A stretch of DNA of 64,000 nt, taken from NCBI GenBank assembly GCA_977017575.1, contig CDRNVI010000022.1, positions 92,424 through 156,423 of the forward strand, written 5' to 3'. Shown here piece after piece: positions 20,425 through 31,039 of this stretch. The stretch comes from Paramoeba atlantica. Its lineage: Eukaryota > Discosea. The notes under the pieces are model-generated. The model ran no database searches and was not told the DNA's origin. It saw only the letters and a program-made list of their open reading frames with translations. Numbering within the stretch: the stretch's first letter is position 1; each line of letters begins with the position of its first letter. The position numbers and the translations under genes are program-made.

Positions 20425-20777
20425 ATGGTCGCGTTGACTCGCTCCGTAGCCATACGCTCGGGCCAACACATTGAAACTCCACCCTTACCTTTGTGCCGCG
20501 GACATAAGAACCGCCCCCTGAAGGATTCCTTGCTTCCAAACCCCCACGACGCAAAAACTTCTCCGACGGATTCACCGGTAAAAATTTCTGATCTCCCTCG
20601 CGAAGATTCCACTAATCCTTGCAAACACATATGTAAAAACAAACTGACATGCAAACACAGTTGTTGCAAGCGCGGTCTCAACACTGGTACGGAATTCACG
20701 CGGCCACACGCGACGCAGGAAAATCCGTCCACGAAACCGTGCCACCACAGCTGCAAGGTAAAGTCGACGTGCAGACA
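20425..20777 (+). CDS. LINE-E protein, N-terminal part (Cys/His fingers)
   Basis: It starts at the first ATG after the SL. About residues 65-85 form PCKHICKNKLTCKHSCCKR, a C-x-H-x-C...C-x-H-x-C-C pattern. A second such finger starts at PCHHSCKVKSTC and is split by the SINE-like insertion at 20778. Its other half (CRHQCCKR) is at 21125. From memory, this finger type occurs at the end of HFM1/MER3-type helicases. A role in nucleic-acid binding is inferred. Confidence 0.75.
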
Positions 20778-21116
20778 AAAAAAATCCAAAAAAAAAATCC
20801 AAATCATTCCGGATTGCTCCGGATGGTCACTGGCAAGCCAGACCCTTCACAGACAGATTTGGAAGTTCCGAGGCCGACGTCCTCTACCAGTTTCCGCTTG
20901 TCCAAGGCGGCACCAACGTGCTGTTGCCAACACGCTGCGTCGACGAACTGTACGTCAACACGGCTTACCCAAGAGGTGTAAGCCGGGTAAGGGAGCTGGT
21001 TCCCTGAGGGGAGGGTCCGGGACGGTCCTCCGAGTACTGGGCCTAGTCGGTTATCAGCCCAGCCTCTTAGAGTGAGGCCGCCAGGAATGTTGCGATGAGT
21101 GCAGACACTCATGGTG
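20778..21116 (-). mobile_element. SINE-like element, 339-bp copy, inside LINE-E
   Basis: It is flanked by a perfect 13-bp duplication CGACGTGCAGACA (20765-20777 and 21117-21129). About 220 bp match the insertion at 1541-1791. The left end is A-rich with a repeated AAAAAAAATCC unit, so read on the minus strand it ends in (GGAT-T8)n. The right 110 bp, absent from the other copy, contain an ATGAGTG/CACTCAT hairpin and a GGCTGGGCTGATAACC stretch. Excision of the element plus one duplication restores the LINE-E frame. Confidence 0.75.
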
Positions 21117-24100
21117 CGACGTGCAGACACCAGTGCTGTAAGCGTGCACACGCCCCAGCCCGCACGGCGCAGTGGAGGCGCCTATTGACAGTTCCCATCA
21201 CATACATACAGTTTGCATACGTACTGGTGACGATCGTCTTCTTCATACTAAAGTACACTAGCGTTATTGTAGGGAACGTCCTCGCCCTAGGATGCACGGT
21301 GACTTGGACAGTCGCATGCCTGGTCGGGAGCATTATATTGAAAACGCGTGGTCTGCTTTCACTTCGTTCCAAGGACGTTGCCGCACCAGGTCATGACCCC
21401 CCTGTGACGCTAAACCTCTGCACACGTAAACGAAATTGTGTCTCACCGCAACCTTCTCCCCCCACCTTGTTCTCTGTTACCTTGAGCAATCCTCCTAGCT
21501 TTGAGTTATTGATTCCTGTATCCCCAACCGACGAGACTGACTCAACTCAGGAGACCGTACTATGCGACCCTCACCGCGCTGTGACTCTAGCTGGTCCTGC
21601 AACGGAAGCTGTCGTGCCACCTCTTCGTTCTGCGGGGGACCCGCCCCTCCCGGAACGTCGGTACTGTCCGGCAGACGGATGTGCGTGGTCCGCACAATCC
21701 CACGGCGGCAAATGGCAAGCTTTTTATAATCATGTGGCCTCCCGACACGCCGAAGGCATACCGCTAGAGTGGTGGGCACGTGAAGGCAGATTTCTTTGCA
21801 CGGTGTGCAACAAACATTTTGTGTTGACCAAGAAAGAAGCCCATTCAATTCAATGCTACGGGGCGGACCCACCTCCCACACAGCCATCACCAACAAGAGA
21901 TCTTCCTGACCCCGCGTACCCTTCAGAGACGCCAGAGGAATCTAGCTTACCGCCCACTATAGACCCACCATGTTTCCCTAGCCTAAGAGCCGTCTGTACA
22001 ACACCTATGACCACGTCCAAAGACGTTCCTTTCCGATGCCGACGCCAGTGGGATACGGTCCTAACAGCCACCGTCGCAACAGCCGAGAGGGAGAACACCG
22101 TCGCTGCATGGACACGACTAGCGATGCTTCCGAAATGTGTCCTTCCAGCCCCGCATAGAAGAGGACGAAAGGGAAATAGCTCGTACGCCTCCCACGTGCG
22201 GAAATGTCTGGATCGCTGGGAAGCACACGAATATTCAGCCCTGTGGAAAGAAGCTGTACTTGAACACCAGAAGAAGAGGAAGCAAGGATCCGGAGCAGGT
22301 ACACTACTGGATGAGGAAAAGAAAGCGATTCGCTCCGAACTACTGGTCCGTCAAGGAGAAGTTTCTCGAGGAATAGCTGCACTCACTTCGGCGCCAATGG
22401 CACCCGACAATGAGGAGACATATAACAAACTAGTCACCAAGCACCCGAGCCGGCTGTTCGGTCCACTACGCCAAAGCGCACCGTCCTCCAACGAAATCAT
22501 TTCCTTGACTGTCAATGAGGATGATGTACGAAAGGCGATCCAAAGCTTTAACAGGGGCTCCTCAGGTGGAACCATGGCGCTACGAGCGGAACATATACAA
22601 GCGGCATTATTCGCTGGAACTGACACGGATGTTCATCCCCTCGAGAGTCTCACAAAGCTTGCCAATCACCTACTCGCCGGTAAGGCTCCAGTTGAAGCAC
22701 AACAATATTACGCAGGGGCTCGATTGTGTGCATTGCAGAAAGGGCAAAATGATGTAAGACCTATCGCAGCAGGGGAAACGTTGCGCCGCATGGTCAGCAA
22801 GGATGCCTGCTCTGTTGTAAAGTCCAAAGCTAGCACACTTTTCCAAGGACGTCAATATGGTGTGGCAACGGCATCTGGCTCCGAAAGGGTTATCCACCTC
22901 TGCCGCCAAGTGGTGGAGTCCACAAAGAATGACCCAGAATTTGTCTTATGCAAGGTGGACCTTCGTAACGCATTCAATACGGTTTCCAGGGCGGCGTTCA
23001 TATCTCTATCAGAAAAGCACTTCCCCGAGTTGACTCCTTGGATAAATTGGTGCTACTCCACCGATAGCGCACTCACATATGGTTCTCAAACAGTTGCCTC
23101 CACCGAAGGAGTTCAACAGGGCGACCCTTTAGGGCCCCTCCTTTTCTCCATGGTTCTGCGAGAGATTACTGAACTGATCGAGAATGAAGTGCCCAGCGGA
23201 CTCCTCTTGCACCTTTGGTATCTCGATGACGGTGTTTTAGCCGGAAAATCCGACAGCGTACGGAGGGCGTTGGATGCTATAGCATGTGCGGGACCTCAGT
23301 GGGGGCTCCATCTTAATGCGAGTAAATGCGAGATAATATCTCATCCGATATCCTCGCGTTGCACGGACTCATTCACTACCATCCCAGCCAGAATGAAAAA
23401 TCACGAAGGAAACTTTAGCATTTTGGGTAGCCCAGTAGGGTCAGAAGAGTTCTGTATTGAATACCTACGTGAGTTTGCGATCGAACCTGCGGAAGCAACT
23501 CTAAAGGCGATAGGCATACTAGAAGACCCACAGGTAGCCCTCACGCTAATTCGCCACTGCGCTGGCTTTTGCCAATTAGTCTACTCCCTCCGCACAACGC
23601 CACCAAAATACATGGTAGACCTCTGTCAGAGGCTTGATAACGCCGTGCTCCGCGCTACGGAGCTTATACTCTGTCCTCTAGACGTCCCGGCACGAGCACA
23701 AATCCAACGCGACAAGAGACATGGTGGTTTTGGCCTAAGATCCTCCGTTATACATTCATCTGCAGCTTATGTCTCTTCAGCAGCCTTTGCGGGTTCTCAA
23801 GATGACTGGGCACCGTCCGAGGCGAAATGGTTTTCCGAGGCAGTGGAGCGTGTTAACCGCCAGGCGGGAAAGACTTTGGTGGATTCGACAACCGGCAAAA
23901 TACAGGAGGCACTAATCCACAAAGATTATAACGCATCAACCAACCCTCTCAATGCACACCATGATCACAGCCTAGATGCCGGGATGAATGAAAAGCTGAT
24001 TATCCCGCGACAGAAACACCTTTGTCGCGAGATAGGCGACCGGGAATTTTCTTCAGCATATGAGGCAGCAGACTTCAACACACGCGCACGTTTGATTTCG

Positions 24101-24859
24101 CAAACTGGGAGAGGGGCCGCGAGTTGGGCATTCGTTATTCCCTCCAAGGAGAGAGGATACTCTTACACTCCTACTGAGTTTCGCGCCTTGTCCCGCTGGT
24201 GGTTGGGAGCAGACATTTACCCCGGAACGCGGCCCTGTCCTATGGGGAGGTGTCAGCAACCGTTGGGACCAAAAGGCGACCATGCCGTGTCCTGTAAGTG
24301 TGGACATGGCATCATGACGCGCCACAACGCGCTGGCGTGTCAATTTGTCGATTTCTGCAGTAAGGCGCACCTCGCCCCCCAACGGGAGGTAAGTCTTGGC
24401 AATCGCGGTCCCGCTGGAGCGCCCACGAGGCCTGGTGATGTCGTTTTGCCCAGCATTGGCTTAGGCAAGTCTCTGGTGCTTGATTTCGCCGTTACCCACG
24501 TTCAGCAACCCAAATACGCGGACCTCGTCCGTAACGCTAACGGGGTGACGGCGGGATCATTCGCCGAGAGCTATGCCACAAGCCATAAGCAGGTGCAGCG
24601 ACGGGACGCCGAGACTGCTGGGCACGACTTCGCGGCCATGGTCGTAGGCTCCTATGGCTCGTGGTCCGACAGCGCCCTCGCTGTGCTTAAGAAGGTTGGA
24701 GCGTGGCGCTCTGCTACGTCCCAAGGGACGATGGACAGGGGAACGGCGACGGCAAATCTCATCCGTGACTTGAATGTCACTTTAATGCGAGCTCAGGCTC
24801 GTATGATGGTGGCGCGGATGGCAGAAGATGACCCGGATCCACCTCTGCTCCTGAATTAG
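21117..24859 (+). CDS. LINE-E reverse transcriptase with zinc finger and restriction-like endonuclease
   Basis: After the second finger come two strongly hydrophobic segments (about 21195-21255 and 21270-21335) that look like membrane helices, then a Pro/Ser-rich region. A C2H2-type pair follows (YCPADGCAW at 21661, then CTVCNKHF at 21797). The RT has DVRPIAAGE (about 22750), CKVDLRNAFN (about 22950), GVQQGDPLGPL (about 23110) and WYLDDG (about 23217). The endonuclease end has a CPMGRC/GDHAVSC finger (about 24235-24290), RHN (24320), PGDVVLP and LDFAVTH (24480). This is the CRE/SLACS-like arrangement, intact to the stop codon. The inserted SINE-like element separates it from its own start. 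Confidence 0.88.
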
Positions 24860-24975
24860 AGGGTGATGCATTCTTTTTTTTTTCTTTTTCTTTTCTTTGG
24901 TTTGGTTTCGTCAAATAGAGTGATTTGTTGTAGATTGATTTATAGAGATAAATTTGAATAATAAAAAAAAAAAAA

Positions 24976-25041
24976 TACTGATACCGTACATTCATAGAAA
25001 GTTAGAACTCATACTCAAAAAAAAAAAAAAAAAAAAAAAAA
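24976..25041 (+). mobile_element. 41-bp scrap with poly(A)
   Basis: A unique 41-bp piece is followed by 25 A, placed between the LINE-E tail and a LINE-B 3' end. It is another A-tailed short segment of the stack with unknown parent. Confidence 0.55.
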
Positions 25042-25385
25042 GAATTGTGGACTCAGTCCACAATGCTAGCTGGGTGACCCCGGGGTCTTTTGCCGAGCAC
25101 TTCGCGGAGACCAAGGCGCGACAGCGACAAGAAGCAGAAAAAGCAGGACACCTCTTCACAGCGATGGTGGTGGAATCCTTTGGTTCCTGGAGCGAGAGTG
25201 CGCTAGCGTTACTCCGGGACATCGGAACCCAACGGGCGAACGCATCCAAAGGGCTCCTTTCACGAGACCAAGCGCGAAACGATCTCCTAACAGATCTGAA
25301 CGTGACGCTAATGCGTTCTCAAGCCAGGATGATGGTTTCGCGCATCCGCGTAGAGGACCCAGCGGATCCTTTGGTAGAGGCTTAA
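25042..25385 (+). CDS. LINE-B endonuclease C-terminal fragment
   Basis: Same product as 18089-18433: the last about 113 residues of a LINE-B protein, starting next to the coding palindrome and ending DPLVEA. It is truncated and has no start codon of its own. Confidence 0.85.
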
Positions 25386-25388
25386 GCC

Positions 25389-25720
25389 TCTACTGACAGT
25401 CCTATTTCAGCACGAAGACGCCATGGTATCCAGGACGGGTGCTGGTCGGGTCGACAGAGTCTATGCTCACGCCTAGCCCGCGAGGGCTAGGTACCCCAAG
25501 TGAGGTAGTACACGGGCAGTGAATCTCCTCCCCGTCGGCCAGCATCCTGTTTCGCGACCGTGTCGCTGTCGACACAGGCCCGCGCCTGCGCCCTCCCGTA
25601 TAGCAAGGGACGGGTTCACAAGTCAGGCCGTGGAGTGGTCGAAAGACCCGGTCCGGAACGCGCGAATGGATTGGGCCTGGATTGCTTGTTTTTATTTTTA
25701 CTGTGTCTTGTTTGTCGTAT
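25389..25720 (+). ncRNA. Structured LINE-B 3' UTR
   Basis: Hairpin 1 is CCTAGCCC-GCGA-GGGCTAGG (25472-25491), with a GNRA-type loop. Hairpin 2 is GTGTCG-CTGT-CGACAC (25560-25575). Against LINE-A the second stem shows one compensatory pair (C-G there, T-A here). The block is about 80-85% alike between LINE-A and LINE-B, although the coding ends just upstream are much more diverged. A role in recognition by the element's RT is inferred. Confidence 0.6.
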
Positions 25721-25949
25721 ATACTTAGGGGAGATTGAATTGCTAGTTTTGGGCTAAGAAAAAAGAAAAAGAAAATATACTTCTGTGGAAATAAAAAGAT
25801 TTGCTAATTTGATTGCTTGTTTTAAATTCATATACCCCCCCCAATGGACCTACTATGTACTTGGTTCGTCTACTGGGTCAACATATAGAGGCAATGCCGC
25901 GATTCATACTTCTCCCCCCTTATTAACTGCAAAAAAAAAGACCTCCTTT

Positions 25950-25981
25950 AACGATAAAGATACAGTTTCTGTACCTTGTTG
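25950..25981 (+). other. Spliced-leader exon copy at the 5' end of LINE-A
   Basis: The same 32 bases, preceded by GACCTCCTTT and followed by LINE-A's leader. Confidence 0.85.
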
Positions 25982-26029
25982 AATTATTTTCCTTATTCCA
26001 TCTTTTTCCAGGTACGCGGTTCCTTCTAT

Positions 26030-29000
26030 ATGACCGTCGAAGAGGAGTCGACTCATAAAAAAGGATCCTGGGATCAATTTGAAGGTAATGCGCACCTGAT
26101 TAACCAGCCGAGTACCTACAACGAACTTCTATACACCACTCCCATTCCTACAAATATCCCTGAAGACTGGTGCAAAAAAGCTGATTCGATTTCACACGGA
26201 AAATCGACACCCGACACAGGACGCGAAGATGGAAGCGACGAAGAAATGAATCACTCTCGGGTGCTCATCGGCCCAGATCACGAGGTTAAAGCACCACAGT
26301 CTGACAAAGATTCTGTTGCAAAGAAGTTCGTACGGCGTAAAGCATCCACCTCATCTCCTTGTACTAAAGGGCACATTCGAGGCATCATAAAAACTCCCAA
26401 GACGCGAGACAAAACCACTTTCAGAAAAACGGAAGAGGCGGACCATAGGGTACACGACAATGAGTTACGCGATAGGGAAGATTTGCTTGCAATGGAGCTT
26501 GATCCATGTTCGACGCAACTAACGACAACCCAAATACAGACTGCGTCCGCTGGATCCACGATTCACGACCAAGCTGCCCCCTATCCCCCACCATCGCAAC
26601 AAAGAGGAATGCCCCCAGCAACCAATTCTGCAGAGAACGCTGTCTCAGCAGAATTGAGTCAAGGACAACGGGAAGATGGGTACTCCGGCTCACAAGGCGC
26701 ATCTTTTCCCCTCAACGGAGACGATTCTCGACAGTGCCCGGGTCAGGGATGTTCATGGCGGAGCTTGCCACACGGCGGGTCGTGGCAAGCTTTTTACAAC
26801 CACGTCGCTTGCCGGCACGGAAGCAGCATTCCCGAAGAGTGGTGGGATGGAGAAGGTCGCTTCCTTTGTTCTTCTTGCGGGCGAAACTACGACAAAAACA
26901 AACGTTCATATCACCCCCATAGCTGCAAAGCAACAAAGGCCTCTCCGCCATCCGAGCTTCATGCGCAAACCCTTCCTGACGCGGAGATCCCAGGACGGAG
27001 AGCCGGAATCACTCAGTTTGAGCTTCCATCTTTATCAACTATCTGCTCGCTACCGCTTAGTACATGCAAGGACGTACCACATCGATGCCGCCAGCTGTGG
27101 GGTGAAATTCTTACGGAGACCATGGATAACGCCGTCAAAGACAATTCACTGCAGTCGTGGACCTTGCTGGCCATGCTACCCAAATGTGTCCTCCCCGCCC
27201 CACGCCGTGGAGGTCGCAAAGGCCACATGGCATATGCTTCCCACGCCTACAGTTGCATGCAGCGTTGGCTTGCGTTGGATTATTCCCTCCTCTGGAAAGA
27301 GGCCTTGACGACCTACCGCAAAAAGGAAGCAACACCTACCGAGGTTAGTGATGAAGAAGAGAAAGCCACACTAAGGGCAGAACTCCTCGTTCGGCAGGGG
27401 GAATATTCCAGAGGCTTGGCTGCTCTAACGTCGGATCCCATGGCTCCGGACGATGATGACACGTTCTCTAAGCTACAAGAAAAACACCCCTGCCGTCTGC
27501 TCATCCCTGGGAGCGTCAACCACTTCCCCGCTGCAGCACCCCTGGAGTTGGATGAATCCGAAATTGAGAAGGCGGTAAAGAGTTTTCACCGAGGCTCCTC
27601 CGCGGGCACAATGGGACTGCGCCCCGAGCACTTACAAGCGGCGATACTTACCCACGGAGGCAAGAACGTTAATTCACTCCAGTCTCTAACGAAGCTGGCG
27701 AATCACCTCCTAGCGGGAAAAGCACCAGTGGAAGTACAGAGCCACTTTGCTGGAGCCCGGCTGTGCGCTTTAGAGAAAGGCGAAAACGACGTCCGCCCAA
27801 TTGCCGCAGGAGAAACTGTGAGACGGTTGGTGAGCAAGGCTGCGTGCAACGCGGTTCGGTCCAAAGCTAGTACTCTTTTCGCTGGTCGGCAATATGGTGT
27901 AGCTACACCAGCAGGGGCTGAGCGCATAATCCACATGTGCCGCTTGGCTATTTCATCGAACATGGATTGCCCCAATTTTGTACTATGCAAAGTTGACCTC
28001 CGAAACGCGTTCAACAACGTGAGCAGAGCTTGCTTTCTACCTCTAGTCCAGGAACATTTCCCTGAGCTATTCCCATGGATAAACTGGTGCTACGCAAATC
28101 CCAACTCCCTTACCTACGGACTCCGATCACTTTCTTCCGAAGAAGGAGTGCAGCAGGGCGACCCTTTAGGACCACTACTCTTCTCATTAGTGTCCTTAGC
28201 GCTCTCAGAAGCAATCGATCTTCAGGCGGACCTCTTCGCCCAGCTATGGTACCTCGACGACGGTGTCCTCATTGGCCAGGCGCAAGACGTCAGGAACGCC
28301 CTCGACACGATTGCCAGAGTAGGTCCGCAATGGGGCTTATTCCTTAACATGTCTAAATGTGAGATCATTACACCCCCCACCTCGGCACACCACGCCTCTG
28401 AATTTCCAGACATACCCGTCAATAAGATCAACGTCCATGGCAATTTCGACATCCTTGGAAGCCCGGTGGGATCGCCCGAACATTGCTCAGAGTATCTCGC
28501 GATCCACGCCATAGGCCCCGCTGAGGATACGCTCGACGCGATCGCCACCATTCGGGACCCACAGGTCGCACTTGCTCTTATCAGGCAGTGTGCCGGTTTC
28601 TGCCAGATGGTCTACGCCCTGAGAAGCACACCACCCCAAACCATAGCCCATCTCTGCGCCCGACTCGACGATTTTCTTATGACCGCCACCGAAGCTATAA
28701 TTTGCCCCCTGGACCCCTACGCCCGATCTCAGGCACAACGTTTGAAGCGGCATGGCGGTTTTGGGTTAAGATCCGCAGCGTTACACGCCACTGCCGCATA
28801 CGTATCTTCCGTCGCCTTCTCTGCGGATAAAGATTCATGGAACCCCTCTGATGCGGATGGGTTTGTGGAAGCTGTCAGGGACATCAATCAGAAAGCTGGA
28901 ACATCTTTACTTGATCCCCGAGGTCGGATCCTTACAACGCCGAACGCCCCTTGCGAAAAAGCAGTGAGTAGTCCCTTCTTTTACCGAAAAAGGAAACGTA

Positions 29001-29314
29001 CGCTAAGTATCAACGATAACCCTCCCTCAGAGAACTCCCTACCACCCGCGCTCCGTACAACTTCCCGCACCATGCACATCCCTGAAGATATCCACTTATC
29101 TACACCATTGTATGCCTCGGAGGATTGTACTGATACAGATCCCCCACAATGGAGGAAAGGGAAGATTCCACGCCAACGAGACATCAGCTACGCGATCGCG
29201 GCCTATGATTTCTCTCATTCGTACGAGATGTCAGATGTGCGAACACGAACAAGATGGATATCCCAATGCGGGAAAGGGGCAAGCAGCTGGGCTTTTGTAA
29301 CCCCGTCTAAGGAC
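26030..29314 (+). CDS. LINE-A protein, zinc finger and reverse transcriptase part
   Basis: The first ATG after the SL gives MTVEEESTHK. About 230 polar residues come first. Then a C2H2-type pair occurs (CPGQGCSW at about 26736, CSSCGRNY at about 26872) with the intervening WQAFYNHVACRH shared with LINE-E. The RT contains DVRPIAAGE (about 27790), CKVDLRNAFN (about 27990), GVQQGDPLGPL (about 28147) and WYLDDG (about 28248). A variable linker follows, then the start of the endonuclease region (SWAFVTPSKD). The frame runs into a 447-bp insert at 29315, and translation through the insert ends after 31 codons. The downstream part at 29762 is in the same frame. Confidence 0.88.
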
Positions 29315-29761
29315 GAATTGTTCATCATCGTATTTGTAATAAATAGAAAGATACTGCACAATAACATATTCGTTTCACCAGCGCATATTTCCTTCTGCAC
29401 ATATTACTAATAACACTTTGAACTCGTGTAATCCAATCCAAAGATAAAATAGTTTTTTCACTGGGACGTCCCTTCATATAAATCATAACTTCCAACCAAT
29501 CACTGTCCTATACCTTGCGATCGGGTAGTACCACGCGGGGACCACCCACTCGCCAGTTCCTATATACCCAACTTTCCTTACGCGAATAGGGAGTGAAAAA
29601 CAAACTACAAGGTGACAATTGTAATTTTTCTATACACATATTTATCACATATTAATAGATCATAATAAAATATTATTATGTGCCCCGTAGGGCCACACAT
29701 ACCCTCTATAATATAGAAAACCTGCAAATCCTCTTCAAACAATTCTTTTCGTAAACTATAA
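29315..29761 (+). repeat. Element X, copy 1: precise AT-rich insert in LINE-A (terminal-repeat-like or intron-like)
   Basis: The 447-bp segment begins GAATTGTTCATCA and ends CAATTCTTTTCGTAAACTATAA. It separates SKD from MGYSFTPTEF, which are adjacent residues in the related LINE-E (SKERGYSYTP) and LINE-F proteins. It therefore sits exactly between two codons, with no target duplication and a length divisible by three. A copy with the same ends is at 37349-37786. Shared blocks include GTGCCCCGTAGGGCCAC, CAACTTTCCTT and both termini. Reverse-complement traces at 7884-7970 tie it to YR-retrotransposon repeats. The ends are not GT-AG. Confidence 0.75.
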
Positions 29762-30466
29762 ATGGGGTATTCCTTTACTCCTACAGAATTTCGAACCTTG
29801 GCCCGCTGGTGGTTAGGGGTCGACGTCTACCCTGAAGAAGGGAAATGCCCTATGCCGAAATGTTCTCTCCCACTGGACACCAAAGGGGACCACGCATTGT
29901 CCTGCAAACACGGCAATGGAATTATCACGAGGCATAATGCCGTGGCAGATCAGTTCGCCGACCTTTGCAGCAGAGCCAAACTGGCCCCACAACGAGAAAA
30001 AAGTCTTGGCAACAGAGGCCCAGGGGGCGCCCTCACCAGACCCGGCGATGTCTATTTGCCCGGTCTCCAGTTGGGGAATCCGATTGTACTTGACTTCGCG
30101 GTCACCCATGCTCAGCAACTAAAATATACGGACAAAGTCCGGAATGCTAGCTGGGTAACCGCGGGGTCATTTGCTGAACAATATTCATCAACGCAAAAGG
30201 GCCAGCAGAGACACGAATCTGAAGAAGCCGGCTGTGCATTCACCGCCATGGTGGTGGAGAGCTACGGTGCGTGGAGCAGCAGTGCATCCGCAGTACTCCG
30301 TAAAGTTGGAGAACGGCTTTCGCACGCCTCGTGCGGGTTATTGACAGAAGGGGGGGCGACGAGCAGAATCTTCACGGAGTTAAACGTGACCCTCATGCGC
30401 CTTCAGGCCCGCATGATGGTTAATCGCCTTCTCCCTGATGACCCGTTTTCTTGCTTGGGGGAGTAA
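29762..30466 (+). CDS. LINE-A restriction-like endonuclease part
   Basis: It continues the LINE-A frame after element X. It contains FTPTEFRTLARWWLG, a CPMPKC/GDHALSC finger, RHN, SLGNRGPGG, PGDVYLP and LDFAVTH, then the conserved tail VRNASWVTAGSFAE and LNVTLMRLQARMMV. In R2/CRE-type LINEs this domain cuts the target DNA to prime reverse transcription. The end sequence is also present at 12398-12760, 13914-14080 and 19658-19799 and in each array unit. Confidence 0.88.
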   Translation: MGYSFTPTEFRTLARWWLGVDVYPEEGKCPMPKCSLPLDTKGDHALSCKHGNGIITRHNAVADQFADLCSRAKLAPQREKSLGNRGPGGALTRPGDVYLPGLQLGNPIVLDFAVTHAQQLKYTDKVRNASWVTAGSFAEQYSSTQKGQQRHESEEAGCAFTAMVVESYGAWSSSASAVLRKVGERLSHASCGLLTEGGATSRIFTELNVTLMRLQARMMVNRLLPDDPFSCLGE

Positions 30467-30943
30467 ACGTTTCCTGACCGGACGGCAGTCAGCACAGACC
30501 CACGTTTGCGCCCTCATAGATGGCTGGCCTGGATGCTGGTCGATGCCGACAGGGTCTATGCTCACGCCTAGCCCTCAAGGGCTAGGTACTCCAAGTGAGG
30601 TAGGACATGGGTCGGGAACTAAAACTTCCTCCCCGTCGGCCAGCACCCTGTTTCGCGACCGTGCCGCTGTCGGCACAAGCCCGCGCCTGCGCCCTCCCAT
30701 ATAACAAGGGAAGAGTTCACAAGTCAGGCCGAGGAGTGGTCGAAAGACCCGGTCCGGAACGCGCGAATGAATTGGGCATAAATTGCTTCTTTTTATTATT
30801 ATTGTTATCAAAATCATAAATACTGTAACTTAAGGCAGGTTGAATTATTAGTTTTGGGCTACAACATGTGAAATTGCTAATTTGATTGCTTGTTTACAAA
30901 TCATATACCCCCCCAATGGACCTACTTGGTTCGTCTACTGAGT
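30467..30943 (+). ncRNA. Structured LINE-A 3' UTR and tail
   Basis: Hairpin 1 is CCTAGCCC-TCAA-GGGCTAGG (30567-30586). Hairpin 2 is GTGCCG-CTGT-CGGCAC (30661-30676). A long-range pairing is possible between GCCGAC (about 30545) and GTCGGC (about 30636), extended by GCTGG/CCAGC. The same elements exist in LINE-B with compatible changes. The last part has the CATATACCCCCCCAATGG block that also ends LINE-B. Confidence 0.6.
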
Positions 30944-30964
30944 AAAAAAAAAAAAAAAAAAAAA

Positions 30965-31039
30965 ATTTCGGAGATCGAATTGCTAGTTTTGGGCTCCAAA
31001 ATATGAAATTGCTAAAAAAAAAAAAAATAAAAAAAAAAA
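30965..31039 (+). mobile_element. Scrap T2 with poly(A)
   Basis: Same 48-bp piece as at 18021, with an A-rich tail interrupted by one T, joined to the next LINE-A start. Confidence 0.8.

Larger units (their letters stand above)
20366..24975 (+). mobile_element. LINE-E, near-complete RLE-type LINE with SL 5' end
   Basis: Its parts are an SL exon copy, a 23-base 5' UTR, one long coding frame interrupted by a SINE-like insertion, a pyrimidine-rich 3' UTR of about 100 bp and 13 A. It sits in the plus-strand stack directly after a poly(A) tract, and no target-site duplication is visible. It belongs to the same broad group as LINE-A, B and F (zinc finger, RT, C-terminal endonuclease), but its 3' UTR lacks the structured block they share. 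Confidence 0.88.
25042..25939 (+). mobile_element. LINE-B 3' end with A-tract
   Basis: It is the same truncated LINE-B end as 18089-18987, with the same start after a poly(A) tract. The coding part (25042-25385), the structured 3' UTR and the tail to nine A look identical. It is joined at 25940 to the SL of the long LINE-A copy. Confidence 0.9.
25940..30964 (+). mobile_element. LINE-A, near-complete RLE-type LINE with SL 5' end
   Basis: This is the longest LINE-A copy: SL exon copy at 25950-25981, a 48-base leader containing a pyrimidine tract and AG (TCTTTTTCCAG), coding frame 26030-30466 interrupted by a 447-bp AT-rich insert, a 477-bp 3' UTR and about 21 A. It lies in the stack between a LINE-B end and scrap T2. 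It is the source type for the LINE-A starts and ends seen in the array units. Confidence 0.9.

Noticed and set aside
29819-29830. Telomeric repeat (GGTTAGGGG)
   Set aside because: It is a single occurrence within LINE-A coding sequence, with no tandem TTAGGG anywhere in the window.
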